Of a stretch of DNA of 64,000 nt, positions 19,530-25,877 are shown piece by piece. This stretch comes from an uncultured Schlesneria sp. Lineage in GTDB: Bacteria; Planctomycetota; Planctomycetia; Planctomycetales; Planctomycetaceae. How positions within the stretch are numbered: position 1 is the first letter of the stretch; each line of letters starts with the position of its first letter. The stretch covers positions 19,214 through 83,213 of the forward strand of contig CAIMFH010000159.1 of assembly GCA_903840265.1 (NCBI GenBank), written 5' to 3'. The position numbers were made by a program, and so were the translations under genes. The notes under the pieces are model-generated. The model ran no database searches. It saw only the letters and a list, made by a program, of their open reading frames with translations, and had not been told where the DNA came from.

Positions 19530-20081
19530 ATGGACTGGCAACAGTTCTTGCTCTCTCACTGGGAAGTTAAACTCGTCTCGGCAGTATTGATTTTTGCTGC
19601 CTACATTGACGGTAAACAACTGAAGGTTCCGAACTGGATCACCTTCCCCATGGTCCTGTCGGGATTGCTGTATCATTCCATCGCCTACGGTTGGACCGGG
19701 GCCTGCGATAGTGGAAACGGAATCTTCTGGGGCCTGCTCTGTCTGTTGCCGCTGTATGCGATTGGCGGCATGGGAGCCGGCGACGTGAAACTGATGGCAG
19801 GGATTGGTGCCTGGCTGGGAGCCGTCACAACTTGCTATGCATTCGCGGTCACAGTCGTTGTCGGAGCCTTGATGGCTGTCGTCATGATCCTGCTCAGCGG
19901 ACGAATTCAGCATCACGCACGTCAATTCGTGCATATTGCCTACGAAATCATGGTCATTCGCAACCCACGAGCTCTGTTTGCGACCGCCAAAGAACGTAAG
20001 CCAACGATGTACCTACTGCCTTACGGCATCCCGATTTGCATCGGTTCGATCATCTACTTCGTATACGCCGGTCTGATTTGA
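19530..20081 (+). CDS. cpaA: Prepilin peptidase CpaA/TadV (A24 family)
   Basis: Inner-membrane aspartic peptidase that cleaves Flp-type prepilins. About 183 aa from the chosen ATG (MDWQQFLLSHW), preceded by an AGAAAGG ribosome-binding site; an upstream extension would be unusual. It has several hydrophobic helices, the first catalytic Asp context AAYIDGKQLKVPNWIT and the second in GGMGAGDVKLMAG, both typical. First recognisable gene of a tad-type locus followed by cpaB, cpaC and cpaE. A strong terminator lies 46 bases downstream, so it may be transcribed apart from cpaB. Confidence 0.88.
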   Translation: MDWQQFLLSHWEVKLVSAVLIFAAYIDGKQLKVPNWITFPMVLSGLLYHSIAYGWTGACDSGNGIFWGLLCLLPLYAIGGMGAGDVKLMAGIGAWLGAVTTCYAFAVTVVVGALMAVVMILLSGRIQHHARQFVHIAYEIMVIRNPRALFATAKERKPTMYLLPYGIPICIGSIIYFVYAGLI

Positions 20082-20126
20082 CCGAACGATCTACGGATGT
20101 TGATGCGAATCGCACTGGCAGAAACG

Positions 20127-20163
20127 ACAGCCCGCAAGTTCTTCACTTGCGGGCTGTTTTCTT
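20127..20163 (+). terminator. Rho-independent terminator after cpaA
   Basis: Stem ACAGCCCGCAAG with its complement CTTGCGGGCTGT around a short loop, followed by TTTTCTT. It separates cpaA from cpaB. Confidence 0.85.
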
Positions 20164-20494
20164 GTCCTCTGCCAATTCTTGCCGGACGCAAATTTCGGCT
20201 GCGACAGGAAAAACCTTGAGCTATGTTTGCGGAAATGCCACAGATTTGTGGCAAATTCACGGGACCGGCGGCACCAGTCGCCAGCGGGTTCCTGTCGTTA
20301 CAACCGATAGCATCGTTAAAAGCTGAAGAGTTTGACTTCTGCCGGTCGATCAAAAGTGAGTAGTCGCGGTCTGTACCGCGAAAGGCTGACCGGCACGAGG
20401 AGTTCGTTGAAGTACTTGATTTGTGGATTACACCGTTTTGGAAGTCCTCTTCCAGACGGCCCTCGGCCACGACCTTTCCGTCGGAACTCGAACT
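20164..20494. other. Region between cpaA terminator and cpaB
   Basis: About 330 bases that should contain the promoter of cpaB and the downstream genes. A 7-bp perfect palindromic hairpin (TGCCACA, loop GATT, TGTGGCA) lies at 20236-20253 and could be an operator. No Flp pilin gene is visible. Confidence 0.4.
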
Positions 20495-20817
20495 ATGAAA
20501 AACAAATCACTAATGCTGCTGATGGTTGCTGCAGGCTGCGGCCTGGTGGCAATGATTGGTGTTCAGCAGATCATGTCGACTGGAGAAACGGCGCCTAAGA
20601 CTCGGATTCTTGTCGCCCGGACCGAGATTGACGCAGGAACACAACTCGACAAGACAAATGTCGGATTCAAGGAATGGCCTGCCGAGGCGCTGCCGGAAGG
20701 AGCCATTCAAACAGAGGAAGAGTTTCTTGAGCGTGCTCTGAAGCACCGCGTTGGCCCCGGACAACCGATCTTGTTGACCGAACTCGGCAATAAAGGTGAG
20801 TACGGGATGCAAATCCA
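20495..20817 (+). pseudogene. cpaB: cpaB, 5' part (interrupted by transposon)
   Basis: N-terminal ~107 codons of the Flp pilus assembly protein CpaB/RcpC. Start ATG at MKNKSLMLLMVAAG; a single membrane anchor and then the SAF-type segment (ILVARTEIDAGTQLDKTNVG) with the ALKHRVGPGQPILLTEL stretch. The frame is broken after CAAATCCA, where the IS1-family element begins; read-through adds only about a dozen foreign residues. Removing the element and one 8-bp duplication joins this part in frame to 25878-26703, giving a normal-length product of ~382 aa (…GMQIQIPAGMRV…). CpaB is an outer-membrane/periplasmic pilus component, so the pilus is probably not made. Confidence 0.9.
20810..20817. repeat. 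Target site duplication, left copy
   Basis: CAAATCCA, directly repeated at 25870-25877 on the other side of the element. Eight bases fits the 8-9 bp duplications made by IS1-family transposases. Adding the shared G would make nine bases if the element ends were taken one base shorter. Confidence 0.9.
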
Positions 20818-20848
20818 GGTACTGTCCGCCAACTTTGGACATGAAAAT
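20818..20848 (+). repeat. Left terminal inverted repeat (31 bp)
   Basis: Begins GGTACTGTCCGCCAACTTTG and ends GACATGAAAAT; identical to the reverse complement of 25839-25869. The match stops exactly at base 31. The stop codon of the truncated cpaB reading lies just inside. Confidence 0.95.
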
Positions 20849-20930
20849 CGATAACGTAAAAAGTGGCCTGTCGGATCACTTGGCGGATTCTGCGGGCGGC
20901 GAAGCCGGGGGCGTTCGAACGTCCTCAGGC

Positions 20931-21302
20931 TTAACTGTCTCCTTCAGCATCCGCGAGGAGCACACCAATAAGTCTGTCAATTTGATACCAATGGGCGTTC
21001 CGTCCTTCTTCGGTGAAGGCGTCGATTGTGACATAGTGAAGTCCTAACTTATCTCGGTATGTTTCCAGCAGTGTAATCAGTTCGAGTGGATCTTCACGTT
21101 CGATCCAAATGGCATCCGGCTTGTCCCACCACTCGCAAGCTCGCTCGGCGTGCAACTCCTCGGTGAACATGCAGGCACCGACGTGGTGTGGCGCATTAAT
21201 CATCTCTGTTCGTAGTGGCTCATTTTCAATTGTGCCGTGCGGCAGGACGACAAAATAGAGTTTCTTCGGGATGACGTATTCTGGAATCACAAAGTCCGTC
21301 AT
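20931..21302 (-). CDS. Transposon passenger protein, unknown (123 aa)
   Basis: Starts at MTDFVIPEYVIPKKLYFVVL. A small soluble acidic protein with several Trp residues (HAERACEWWDKPDAIWIERE) and a C-terminal helix (HWYQIDRLIGVLLADAEGDS). No family recognised. It is the last gene before the left end of the element and is separated from the ParB-like gene by a strong terminator, so it needs its own promoter. Confidence 0.55.
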   Translation of the reverse strand: MTDFVIPEYVIPKKLYFVVLPHGTIENEPLRTEMINAPHHVGACMFTEELHAERACEWWDKPDAIWIEREDPLELITLLETYRDKLGLHYVTIDAFTEEGRNAHWYQIDRLIGVLLADAEGDS

Positions 21303-21383
21303 GGCAGACAATCCTGTTGCGTGGCGCACCGAGAGCGTCTACCATGCCAGCAACTACGGAAGCACGGTTCCCTCGGGAACTGT

Positions 21384-21416
21384 AAATAGCCGCCTGCTGA
21401 TAACAGGCGGCTATTT
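21384..21416. terminator. Bidirectional terminator in transposon
   Basis: Perfect 13-bp stem AAATAGCCGCCTG / CAGGCGGCTATTT around the loop CTGATAA, with A/T runs on both sides of the G+C core. It ends transcription of the ParB-like gene on the minus strand and can block transcription entering from the left. Confidence 0.85.
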
Positions 21417-21457
21417 CATTTTGCGGGTGTGTGGAGAGGTTCGCAATACGGAACCAA

Positions 21458-22411
21458 TCAGGAATGCGGCAGTAATTTAATTGCCGTGGCGAGTTCGAGT
21501 ACCTCTATGGGGCATTCAGGCCAGTCATGCGTCCAGCAAACAAGTAAGTCGCATTCAGCGGCGTCATGCTTGTGTGCCTTGAAGTTGCTGCTGCGGAACT
21601 CAAATTCAATACGCACGCTTTGTAACCGCCCTGAGTTGCCCTTGTTGTCTTTGCGACGCTTAGCGATGCAGTCTGGAAACGGTGCTCGGATGGCCTCGAC
21701 CGCAAACCCCAACTGTTCGGCAACCATGCCAAACAGAAATACCACGCCCAGTTCGTTGATGGGCTCGTGTCGCAGTCCATGGAAGTCCAAAGCCGGTCCG
21801 AATTCATCAACCTTTTTCAGGGGAGCGGCCAGCAGCTTGTGGGCTTGATGTACACTCTTGTGTAGATATTGCCTTAGTATCGCGGCATCGGCATGGCGAT
21901 TCGCAGCGACAGCATCATCTATGGCCTTGATGACTGCGGCACCTTTCTCGCAAGTTTTGCGTTTTCCCAATCCCGATTGCTCTGCGGCAAGAGAAGAAGC
22001 CGACCCAACCACATCGCCAAGTGATGCCTTGACACCACTCAGCATCCTACGTTTCGCCTTCTCTTGCTCCACCTTCAGAACGGCTAAGTATTCGCGGATT
22101 TTGTGTTCGTTGGTTTTCTCTCGCTGATCGTTCGACCGCACAAGACACAACTCGATGTCCAGATCATCGAGAAGGTCGTATCGCACGATTACTGGTACAG
22201 CAGGAAACCCACAGGCGATTGCGGCATGCTTCCGGCGATGCCCTGAAATGACCGTATTGTCTGGTAGGATGTGGAGCGGCGATGTAATTGCGCCGTCCGC
22301 GCGGACTCTCGCCGCAAAAGCGAGATCATCGGCGATTCCGTAGATCGTCTTGTTGAGTGGGTGGTCGTGCAGATCACGTGGATCGCGACTATCGACAGGT
22401 ATGGCACTCAT
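21458..22411 (-). CDS. ParB-N-domain protein with possible C-terminal nuclease domain
   Basis: 317 aa from MSAIPVDSRD. Residues ~20-80 form a ParB/sulfiredoxin-type domain with the hallmark GHRRKHAA (GHRR at 57-60) after a DNTVISG strand. A central helical region with a Lys/Arg-rich HTH-like part follows. The C-terminal ~60 residues (RIEFEFRSSNFKAHKHDAAE, CDLLVCWTHDWPECPIEVLE) have the E…S…F…H…CDL-CW pattern that I associate with predicted nuclease-like domains in phage proteins. A DNA-binding or DNA-processing passenger function is likely; replication partitioning is less so because no ParA is present. The C-terminal assignment is tentative. Confidence 0.65.
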   Translation of the reverse strand: MSAIPVDSRDPRDLHDHPLNKTIYGIADDLAFAARVRADGAITSPLHILPDNTVISGHRRKHAAIACGFPAVPVIVRYDLLDDLDIELCLVRSNDQREKTNEHKIREYLAVLKVEQEKAKRRMLSGVKASLGDVVGSASSLAAEQSGLGKRKTCEKGAAVIKAIDDAVAANRHADAAILRQYLHKSVHQAHKLLAAPLKKVDEFGPALDFHGLRHEPINELGVVFLFGMVAEQLGFAVEAIRAPFPDCIAKRRKDNKGNSGRLQSVRIEFEFRSSNFKAHKHDAAECDLLVCWTHDWPECPIEVLELATAIKLLPHS

Positions 22412-22486
22412 GTCAGCCCACAAAAAGAGCATTTGCTTGCGGCTACCAGCGTAGCCCGCTCAACGAACGGAAAAACTGAAGATGGT

Positions 22487-22789
22487 TTATTCCGTGAAGT
22501 CCCAGCTAGTATGGTCCAGCCGGATCACAACAGCCTCGTCGCCGCACTCCCAGTACATGCAGAGCGTTTCATCGTCGTCCTCAACGACGATGGTTGGTGG
22601 CGGAATGTGTTCGTCACCACCGAAGAACGCCCTTAATCGAGAGCCAGGCATGCCGGTGTCGCCGGTTCCATCGGACGACACGCCGCGCATTGCCGCGTTA
22701 ACCCAAACTTTTCCTCGTTGGGTAAGCGTGATACTGCCGAAGCTGATCGGCTTGAGTTGCCGTAAGTCACTGAGTTGCGGTACTGGCAT
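22487..22789 (-). CDS. Small transposon passenger protein, unknown (100 aa)
   Basis: Starts at MPVPQLSDLRQLKPISFGSI just downstream (minus strand) of a terminator-like leader. The C-terminal half is acidic (PPPTIVVEDDDETLCMYWEC) and beta-rich. No family recognised. Its leader contains mutually exclusive hairpins, described separately. Confidence 0.5.
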   Translation of the reverse strand: MPVPQLSDLRQLKPISFGSITLTQRGKVWVNAAMRGVSSDGTGDTGMPGSRLRAFFGGDEHIPPPTIVVEDDDETLCMYWECGDEAVVIRLDHTSWDFTE

Positions 22790-22798
22790 GTGAGAAGT

Positions 22799-22892
22799 CC
22801 CCGAAAACGAAAAGAGCGTCGGAACACAACCGCTCACGAACCCTACCAGGGGCTAGACGAACAGCCATGACCGACGCTCCCTTTCGGGAGCG
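22799..22892 (-). promoter_or_regulatory. Attenuator-like leader with competing hairpins
   Basis: On the minus strand an upstream hairpin CGCTCCC/GGGAGCG (22875-22892, 4-nt loop) overlaps the first arm of a long terminator-type hairpin, GAGCGTCGG complementary pair at 22871-22879 and 22814-22822. The terminator hairpin is followed by TTTTCGTTTT and then the ATG of the 100-aa gene about ten bases on. The two hairpins share four bases and cannot form together, the classic layout of attenuation. Whether a ligand, ribosome or protein controls it is unknown. Confidence 0.5.
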
Positions 22893-23082
22893 CGGTTCAA
22901 GTGCTGCTTCGTCTGAATACAAGAACCGTGGTTAGCGGCTCAGGCTGGTAGTTTCGTGAAGCATTCTTGACGCACACGCGTCATTTCAGATTGTCAGTGC
23001 AAGCCGGGTCGGCTCGCTATTTTCTTTGAGTTCCTTGTTGGTTAGGCTTTATGTCGTCCAGACAGTTTAAGTCAGGTGTCCC

Positions 23083-23298
23083 ATGACACAAGAATCAGTT
23101 CCCGGTGTGTCACGAGAGCTAGTCTCGGTAACCCCATACGCTGCGCATCTTGGCGAAGCTCCCGTTCGCATGTTCGTCAGTCGAGAGGACGTAGTAGCGG
23201 TCGTTGAGTACAGCGACCACTCAATGCTGATGCTCAGTGGTGGTCACAAAATCACGATTTCGGGCCGCTGGGAGTTCTTGCCAGCATCGCCCGATTAA
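23083..23298 (+). CDS. Small hypothetical protein on plus strand of transposon (71 aa)
   Basis: MTQESVPGVSRELVSVTPYA…, with a beta-rich middle (VRMFVSREDVVAVVEYSDHS). Weak ribosome-binding site (CAGGTG). It is the only plus-strand candidate in the element and its last 47 bases overlap the end of the minus-strand gene at 23252-23482, so one of the two may not be real. No family recognised. Confidence 0.35.
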   Translation: MTQESVPGVSRELVSVTPYAAHLGEAPVRMFVSREDVVAVVEYSDHSMLMLSGGHKITISGRWEFLPASPD

Positions 23299-23482
23299 AT
23301 TCGTTCAGCACTTCTGTCATGCTCTCCGACACATGAATCCATTTATCATCCTCGATGTGTGAGTCGAACATGATGAGAGTAGCCTCTCCTTCCGGACGTT
23401 CGCACACTGTTCGGACGAGAGCCGGATTTACCGCGTATCTCAGCTTTGTGTGAGCATCGTGAAGCATGGCAAAAACGTGCAT
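23252..23482 (-). CDS. Small FlbD-like-fold passenger protein (76 aa)
   Basis: Starts MHVFAMLHDAHTKLRYAVNP. The pattern 'VNPALVRTV…ATLIMF…WIHVSESMTEVLNEFN' resembles the small FlbD-type domain (INP-x-I-x-x-I … V-x-E-S-x-x-E-V), but similarity this short is not proof. Preceded on the minus strand by a terminator-like hairpin with TTTTTCGTTTT. Function unknown. Confidence 0.5.
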   Translation of the reverse strand: MHVFAMLHDAHTKLRYAVNPALVRTVCERPEGEATLIMFDSHIEDDKWIHVSESMTEVLNEFNRAMLARTPSGPKS

Positions 23483-23498
23483 TTGAATTGGTCCCCTC

Positions 23499-23570
23499 AA
23501 AACGAAAAAGGCCGCTCCTAATCGTTGTCCAGACGAGTACGGGAGCGGCCTCTTTCCCCATCGGGGAAAA
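23499..23570 (-). terminator. Terminator downstream of the transposase
   Basis: On the minus strand a small hairpin TTTCCCC/GGGGAAA is followed by a large hairpin with arms GGCCGCTCC and GGAGCGGCC (23542-23550 and 23510-23518), then TTTTTCGTTTT. It lies ~70 bases after the transposase stop, so it probably terminates that gene. It is also the leader of the next 76-aa gene and has the same tail as the hairpins at 22.8 and 25.8 kb. Confidence 0.75.
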
Positions 23571-23620
23571 AGCGTTCAATTGTGTAAACGGATAAATACT
23601 CGTCTGGACTTCGATAATTT

Positions 23621-24607
23621 CTACCGTTCGCACGAACTGGTAGCAACACTCTGCGTTCTGGCGGCTTCCGTAAGCAGTTGAGCGAGAGTCCATCGCTCAG
23701 TTGCCACGCCAGCCTGAACAGCAGGCGTCGTCTTGATCGTGGCGTGCTTCCGGCACCAGTTGTACCAAGCGAAGTAGAGGCCCAGCATGGCGTCATGGTT
23801 ACGGATCGACTTGGAATGGCCGTTCGTCAGCCGAGTAAATCGCCGCAAGGTCATGCGGGTAGTCAGATTGAACCGTTCCATTCGGCTGGTGCCAATCTCC
23901 GCTTCGTGGACGTTACCGCAGATCACGGTTTTCGTGACGCTGCTTATCGCTCCAGGTGAGTACCGGACCTGCGCTGAGTTGCCGCTGGCGTTCTGGAAGT
24001 TCTTGATGATCTGAGCGTAGTCCACATTCTGATTGAACGTGGCAGGAATGGCGGACGTGTACGACGTAAAGCCGTCTGTGTTGATCGTAGGCCGCCCACT
24101 GACAGACTTGAACAGTTTGTCGATGAATCGCCAAGTATCGTTCTGGCTGCGTTCTCCGGCGTGCCAGCAGAGCAGCAACTTGGTGTCACGGTCGATGGCG
24201 GTGAACACATAGCGGTCGCCGCAGATCGTCGTATCCTTGCCGAGTCGTTCGGCTGTCTTACGCTTGCAGAGCACAAACGCCCACTGCTCATCGCATTCGA
24301 TGTACGCGGCGGGGTGTTTTACGATGCTGGATTCCATGAATCGTCGGCATGACTCGCCAACCTCAATCATGACCGACAGTATGCAGTCTCGGTTGATGCC
24401 GGTGAGGCGTTCGCAGGATCGTACCGACATCCCCTCCAGTAGCATGGATAGAACGCGTACCGTGTCCTCCATACTGACCTGTCTACCCGCTAGGGCGTGT
24501 GGTTCAGTGAACTTCTTCCGACAGGCAGAGCAGCGGTATCGCTGATAGCCGTTCCCGTCCTTCCCGCATTTGACTGTGGATGGCTCCGTACAGTGTGGGC
24601 AACGCAT
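23621..24607 (-). CDS. IS1-family transposase (single-frame, 328 aa)
   Basis: N-terminal zinc finger (Cys3, Cys6, Cys26, Cys29), HTH region (RVLSMLLEGMSVRSCERLTG) and a DDE-type catalytic core: Asp106 in IECDEQWAF, Asp178 in INTDGFTSY and Glu244 in SRMERFNLTTRM, followed by the helical SKSIRNHDAMLGLYFAWYNW. The 'DEQW', 'TDG' and 'R-x-E-R-x-N-L' blocks match E. coli IS1 InsB. In classical IS1 the InsA and InsB parts are joined by frameshifting; here they are one continuous frame, as in some IS1 subgroups. It acts on the 31-bp ends of this element. Confidence 0.9.
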   Translation of the reverse strand: MRCPHCTEPSTVKCGKDGNGYQRYRCSACRKKFTEPHALAGRQVSMEDTVRVLSMLLEGMSVRSCERLTGINRDCILSVMIEVGESCRRFMESSIVKHPAAYIECDEQWAFVLCKRKTAERLGKDTTICGDRYVFTAIDRDTKLLLCWHAGERSQNDTWRFIDKLFKSVSGRPTINTDGFTSYTSAIPATFNQNVDYAQIIKNFQNASGNSAQVRYSPGAISSVTKTVICGNVHEAEIGTSRMERFNLTTRMTLRRFTRLTNGHSKSIRNHDAMLGLYFAWYNWCRKHATIKTTPAVQAGVATERWTLAQLLTEAARTQSVATSSCER

Positions 24608-24742
24608 TGGACTTCGTTCCTATTTGGGACGAATCCGCTAGACTGGCAAGTGCTACATCGCAACCTGGCGGAAACGTCTGGTGGTGATTGCGCCACGGCT
24701 GACGCGTCAACGTCAGCCGTGGTTTCAATGAATGGAACAGAG

Positions 24743-24835
24743 CGGCGGGTGTGGGACTCGAACCCCATCGACGCAAGCCGCGCCCTCCAGCGGCTTATAA
24801 GACCGCTACGCCACCAGAGACGTGGGACACCCGCC
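24743..24835 (-). tRNA. tRNA-like gene, 9/3 allo-tRNA type, anticodon TAT, long variable arm
   Basis: 93 nt. A 9-bp acceptor stem GGCGGGTGT/ACACCCGCC joins a 3-bp T stem GGG/CCC with canonical loop TTCGAGT. Read as a normal 7/5 tRNA, the two outer T-stem pairs would be mismatched (G-A and T-C). D arm CCAC…GTGG (3-4 bp; a 3-bp version keeps GG in the loop). Anticodon stem GCGGT/GCCGC with loop CTTATAA gives TAT, which reads AUA. Variable-arm stem GGCGC/GCGTC around GGCTT. Discriminator G, no encoded CCA. The 12-bp 9+3 acceptor/T branch is the hallmark of the allo-tRNAs described by Mukai and colleagues. The long arm and G73 suggest charging with serine (inference). Confidence 0.75.
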
Positions 24836-24881
24836 GTTATTCACGACAGGCATCTTTTCTGTGTCTCTCGGTGGGTCGATT

Positions 24882-24964
24882 AGCACGAACTGGTACGTGC
24901 TCACTCTTTGTGGTGACAATCGAGCGTCAACATGTTGGCGCTGAGCACTAACTGGTTAGTGCTC
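24882..24964 (-). repeat. Duplicated hairpins between HTH gene and tRNA
   Basis: Two copies of a ~21-base hairpin that differ at three positions: AGCACG-AACTGGTA-CGTGCT at 24882-24902, and GAGCACTAAC/GTTAGTGCTC at 24943-24964 (10-bp stem, 2-nt loop). A third palindrome, GCGTCAAC/GTTGGCGC, lies between them at 24924-24941. The right copy contains the stop codon of the HTH gene and may act as its terminator; together they could also mark processing sites in front of the tRNA. The core GCACGAACTGGTA occurs again near the transposase 3' end (~23629). Confidence 0.6.
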
Positions 24965-25660
24965 AAGGGAGGCGGCGAGTTGCCGCCATTTGGTGTCTTC
25001 TGCGAGTATCTTCCTGATGCCTTGCGGCGTCAGTTTGTACTTCTTTGCCAGTTTCCCCTGTGTCCACGTCTTTGCGTCCTTTAACCGTAGGTCGCATATC
25101 TCCACGTTGCGGCGGATCGTCTCTGGTTTCGACTTACGGTCCCGAGCCGTTTTGAGGCGACGCTCAGTAAGTGCTTCGATGGAATCAAACGACACGCCGT
25201 GAAATTCACGATCTTTGTGTCGTATCTGATCCAGCAAAGCATCGAATTCGATGTCAGGAGTTTTGTGGAGAATATCGATGGCATCTACCATCATCGTTGG
25301 CAACAGCACGCTGTACAGGAAGTGTACTTCGCGCCGCAGGTGCTCTTCTCTCTGAGCAGACGGCAACCCACCTAAGAAAACGTCTACCGAATCAGCAGTT
25401 TCAATCATGGCTGCTTGGTGCAGAAACTCATAACGTTCATGTGGTGTCAGGAGTTTGTAGTGCTGGTAAAGATCGTCGGGAGTCATGAGTTGGAGTCGCT
25501 TTCTGAATTCAGTAAACGTTCCTCCGTGCTTCTTCTGCCCATTCTCGTCCAGCATTGCCCAGAGTAGGGCATCTCGGCGGATTCGCTGCCCCTCTGGAGG
25601 GATGGGACGCGGCGGTGGAATGTAGCCCGTTGACATCTTTTTTAGTATCGATTTGAGCAT
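24956..25660 (-). CDS. HTH-containing passenger protein, unknown
   Basis: About 234 aa from MLKSILKKMSTGYIPPPRPI (an upstream Met 13 codons earlier and a later one at MSTGY are possible). Mostly helical and charged; the C-terminus WTQGKLAKKYKLTPQGIRKI looks like a helix-turn-helix of the resolvase/sigma type, so DNA binding is likely. First gene from the right end of the element. It ends in a perfect hairpin 120 bases upstream of the tRNA-like gene. Family not recognised; it could regulate the passenger genes or assist transposition. Confidence 0.55.
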   Translation of the reverse strand: MLKSILKKMSTGYIPPPRPIPPEGQRIRRDALLWAMLDENGQKKHGGTFTEFRKRLQLMTPDDLYQHYKLLTPHERYEFLHQAAMIETADSVDVFLGGLPSAQREEHLRREVHFLYSVLLPTMMVDAIDILHKTPDIEFDALLDQIRHKDREFHGVSFDSIEALTERRLKTARDRKSKPETIRRNVEICDLRLKDAKTWTQGKLAKKYKLTPQGIRKILAEDTKWRQLAASLEH

Positions 25661-25768
25661 TACCGTTCGTGAACTCTCCTCTGCTCGCTTGACTCTCATC
25701 GCTGATCTGCTCCTCGTTAAAGAAAAGGAGACCGAGCAATCGCGGTGATCACTCAGTCTTGCGTCGTC

Positions 25769-25806
25769 AAAAACGAAAAAAGCCCCGACCGGTATGGTGC
25801 GGGGCT
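25769..25806 (-). terminator. Terminator near right transposon end
   Basis: On the minus strand, arms AGCCCCG and CGGGGCT followed by TTTTTTCGTTTTT. It lies just inside the right inverted repeat and would stop transcripts entering from cpaB on the minus strand, or act as a leader for the HTH gene ~105 bases on. Same tail motif as the other two leader hairpins. Confidence 0.75.
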
Positions 25807-25838
25807 GAAGAGTCGAATCGAGTTGTTCAGCGGCTCAC

Positions 25839-25869
25839 ATTTTCATGTCCAAAGTTGGCGGACAGTACC
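25839..25869 (-). repeat. Right terminal inverted repeat (31 bp)
   Basis: Exact reverse complement of 20818-20848, ending in GGCGGACAGTACC at the junction with cpaB. Confidence 0.95.
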
Positions 25870-25877
25870 CAAATCCA
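25870..25877. repeat. Target site duplication, right copy
   Basis: CAAATCCA, the second copy of the 8-bp sequence duplicated on insertion; cpaB continues from here. Confidence 0.9.

Larger units (their letters stand above)
20818..25869. mobile_element. IS1-family transposon carrying passenger genes and a tRNA (5,052 bp)
   Basis: Complete element bounded by perfect 31-bp inverted repeats and an 8-bp direct target duplication, inserted in cpaB. The terminus begins GGTACTGTCCGCCAACTTTG; E. coli IS1 begins GGTGATGCTGCCAACTT, sharing the GGT start and GCCAACTT block. The only transposase (23621-24607) has IS1 features. Unlike ordinary IS1 elements (under 1 kb), this carries five or six extra small genes, nearly all on the minus strand, terminator/attenuator hairpins and a tRNA-like gene. 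It therefore corresponds to a 'transporter IS'. Perfect ends and duplication indicate a recent and probably still mobile insertion. Confidence 0.92.

Noticed and set aside
24743..24835. Ordinary tRNA-Ile or tRNA-Leu with standard 7/5 branches
   Set aside because: The two outer T-stem pairs do not form (G-A and T-C), the variable arm is long (not Ile), and a perfect 9/3 split is available instead.
20818..25869. Integrated plasmid or prophage (because of the ParB-like gene)
   Set aside because: No ParA, replication, integrase or phage structural genes; the ends and target duplication are those of a transposon.
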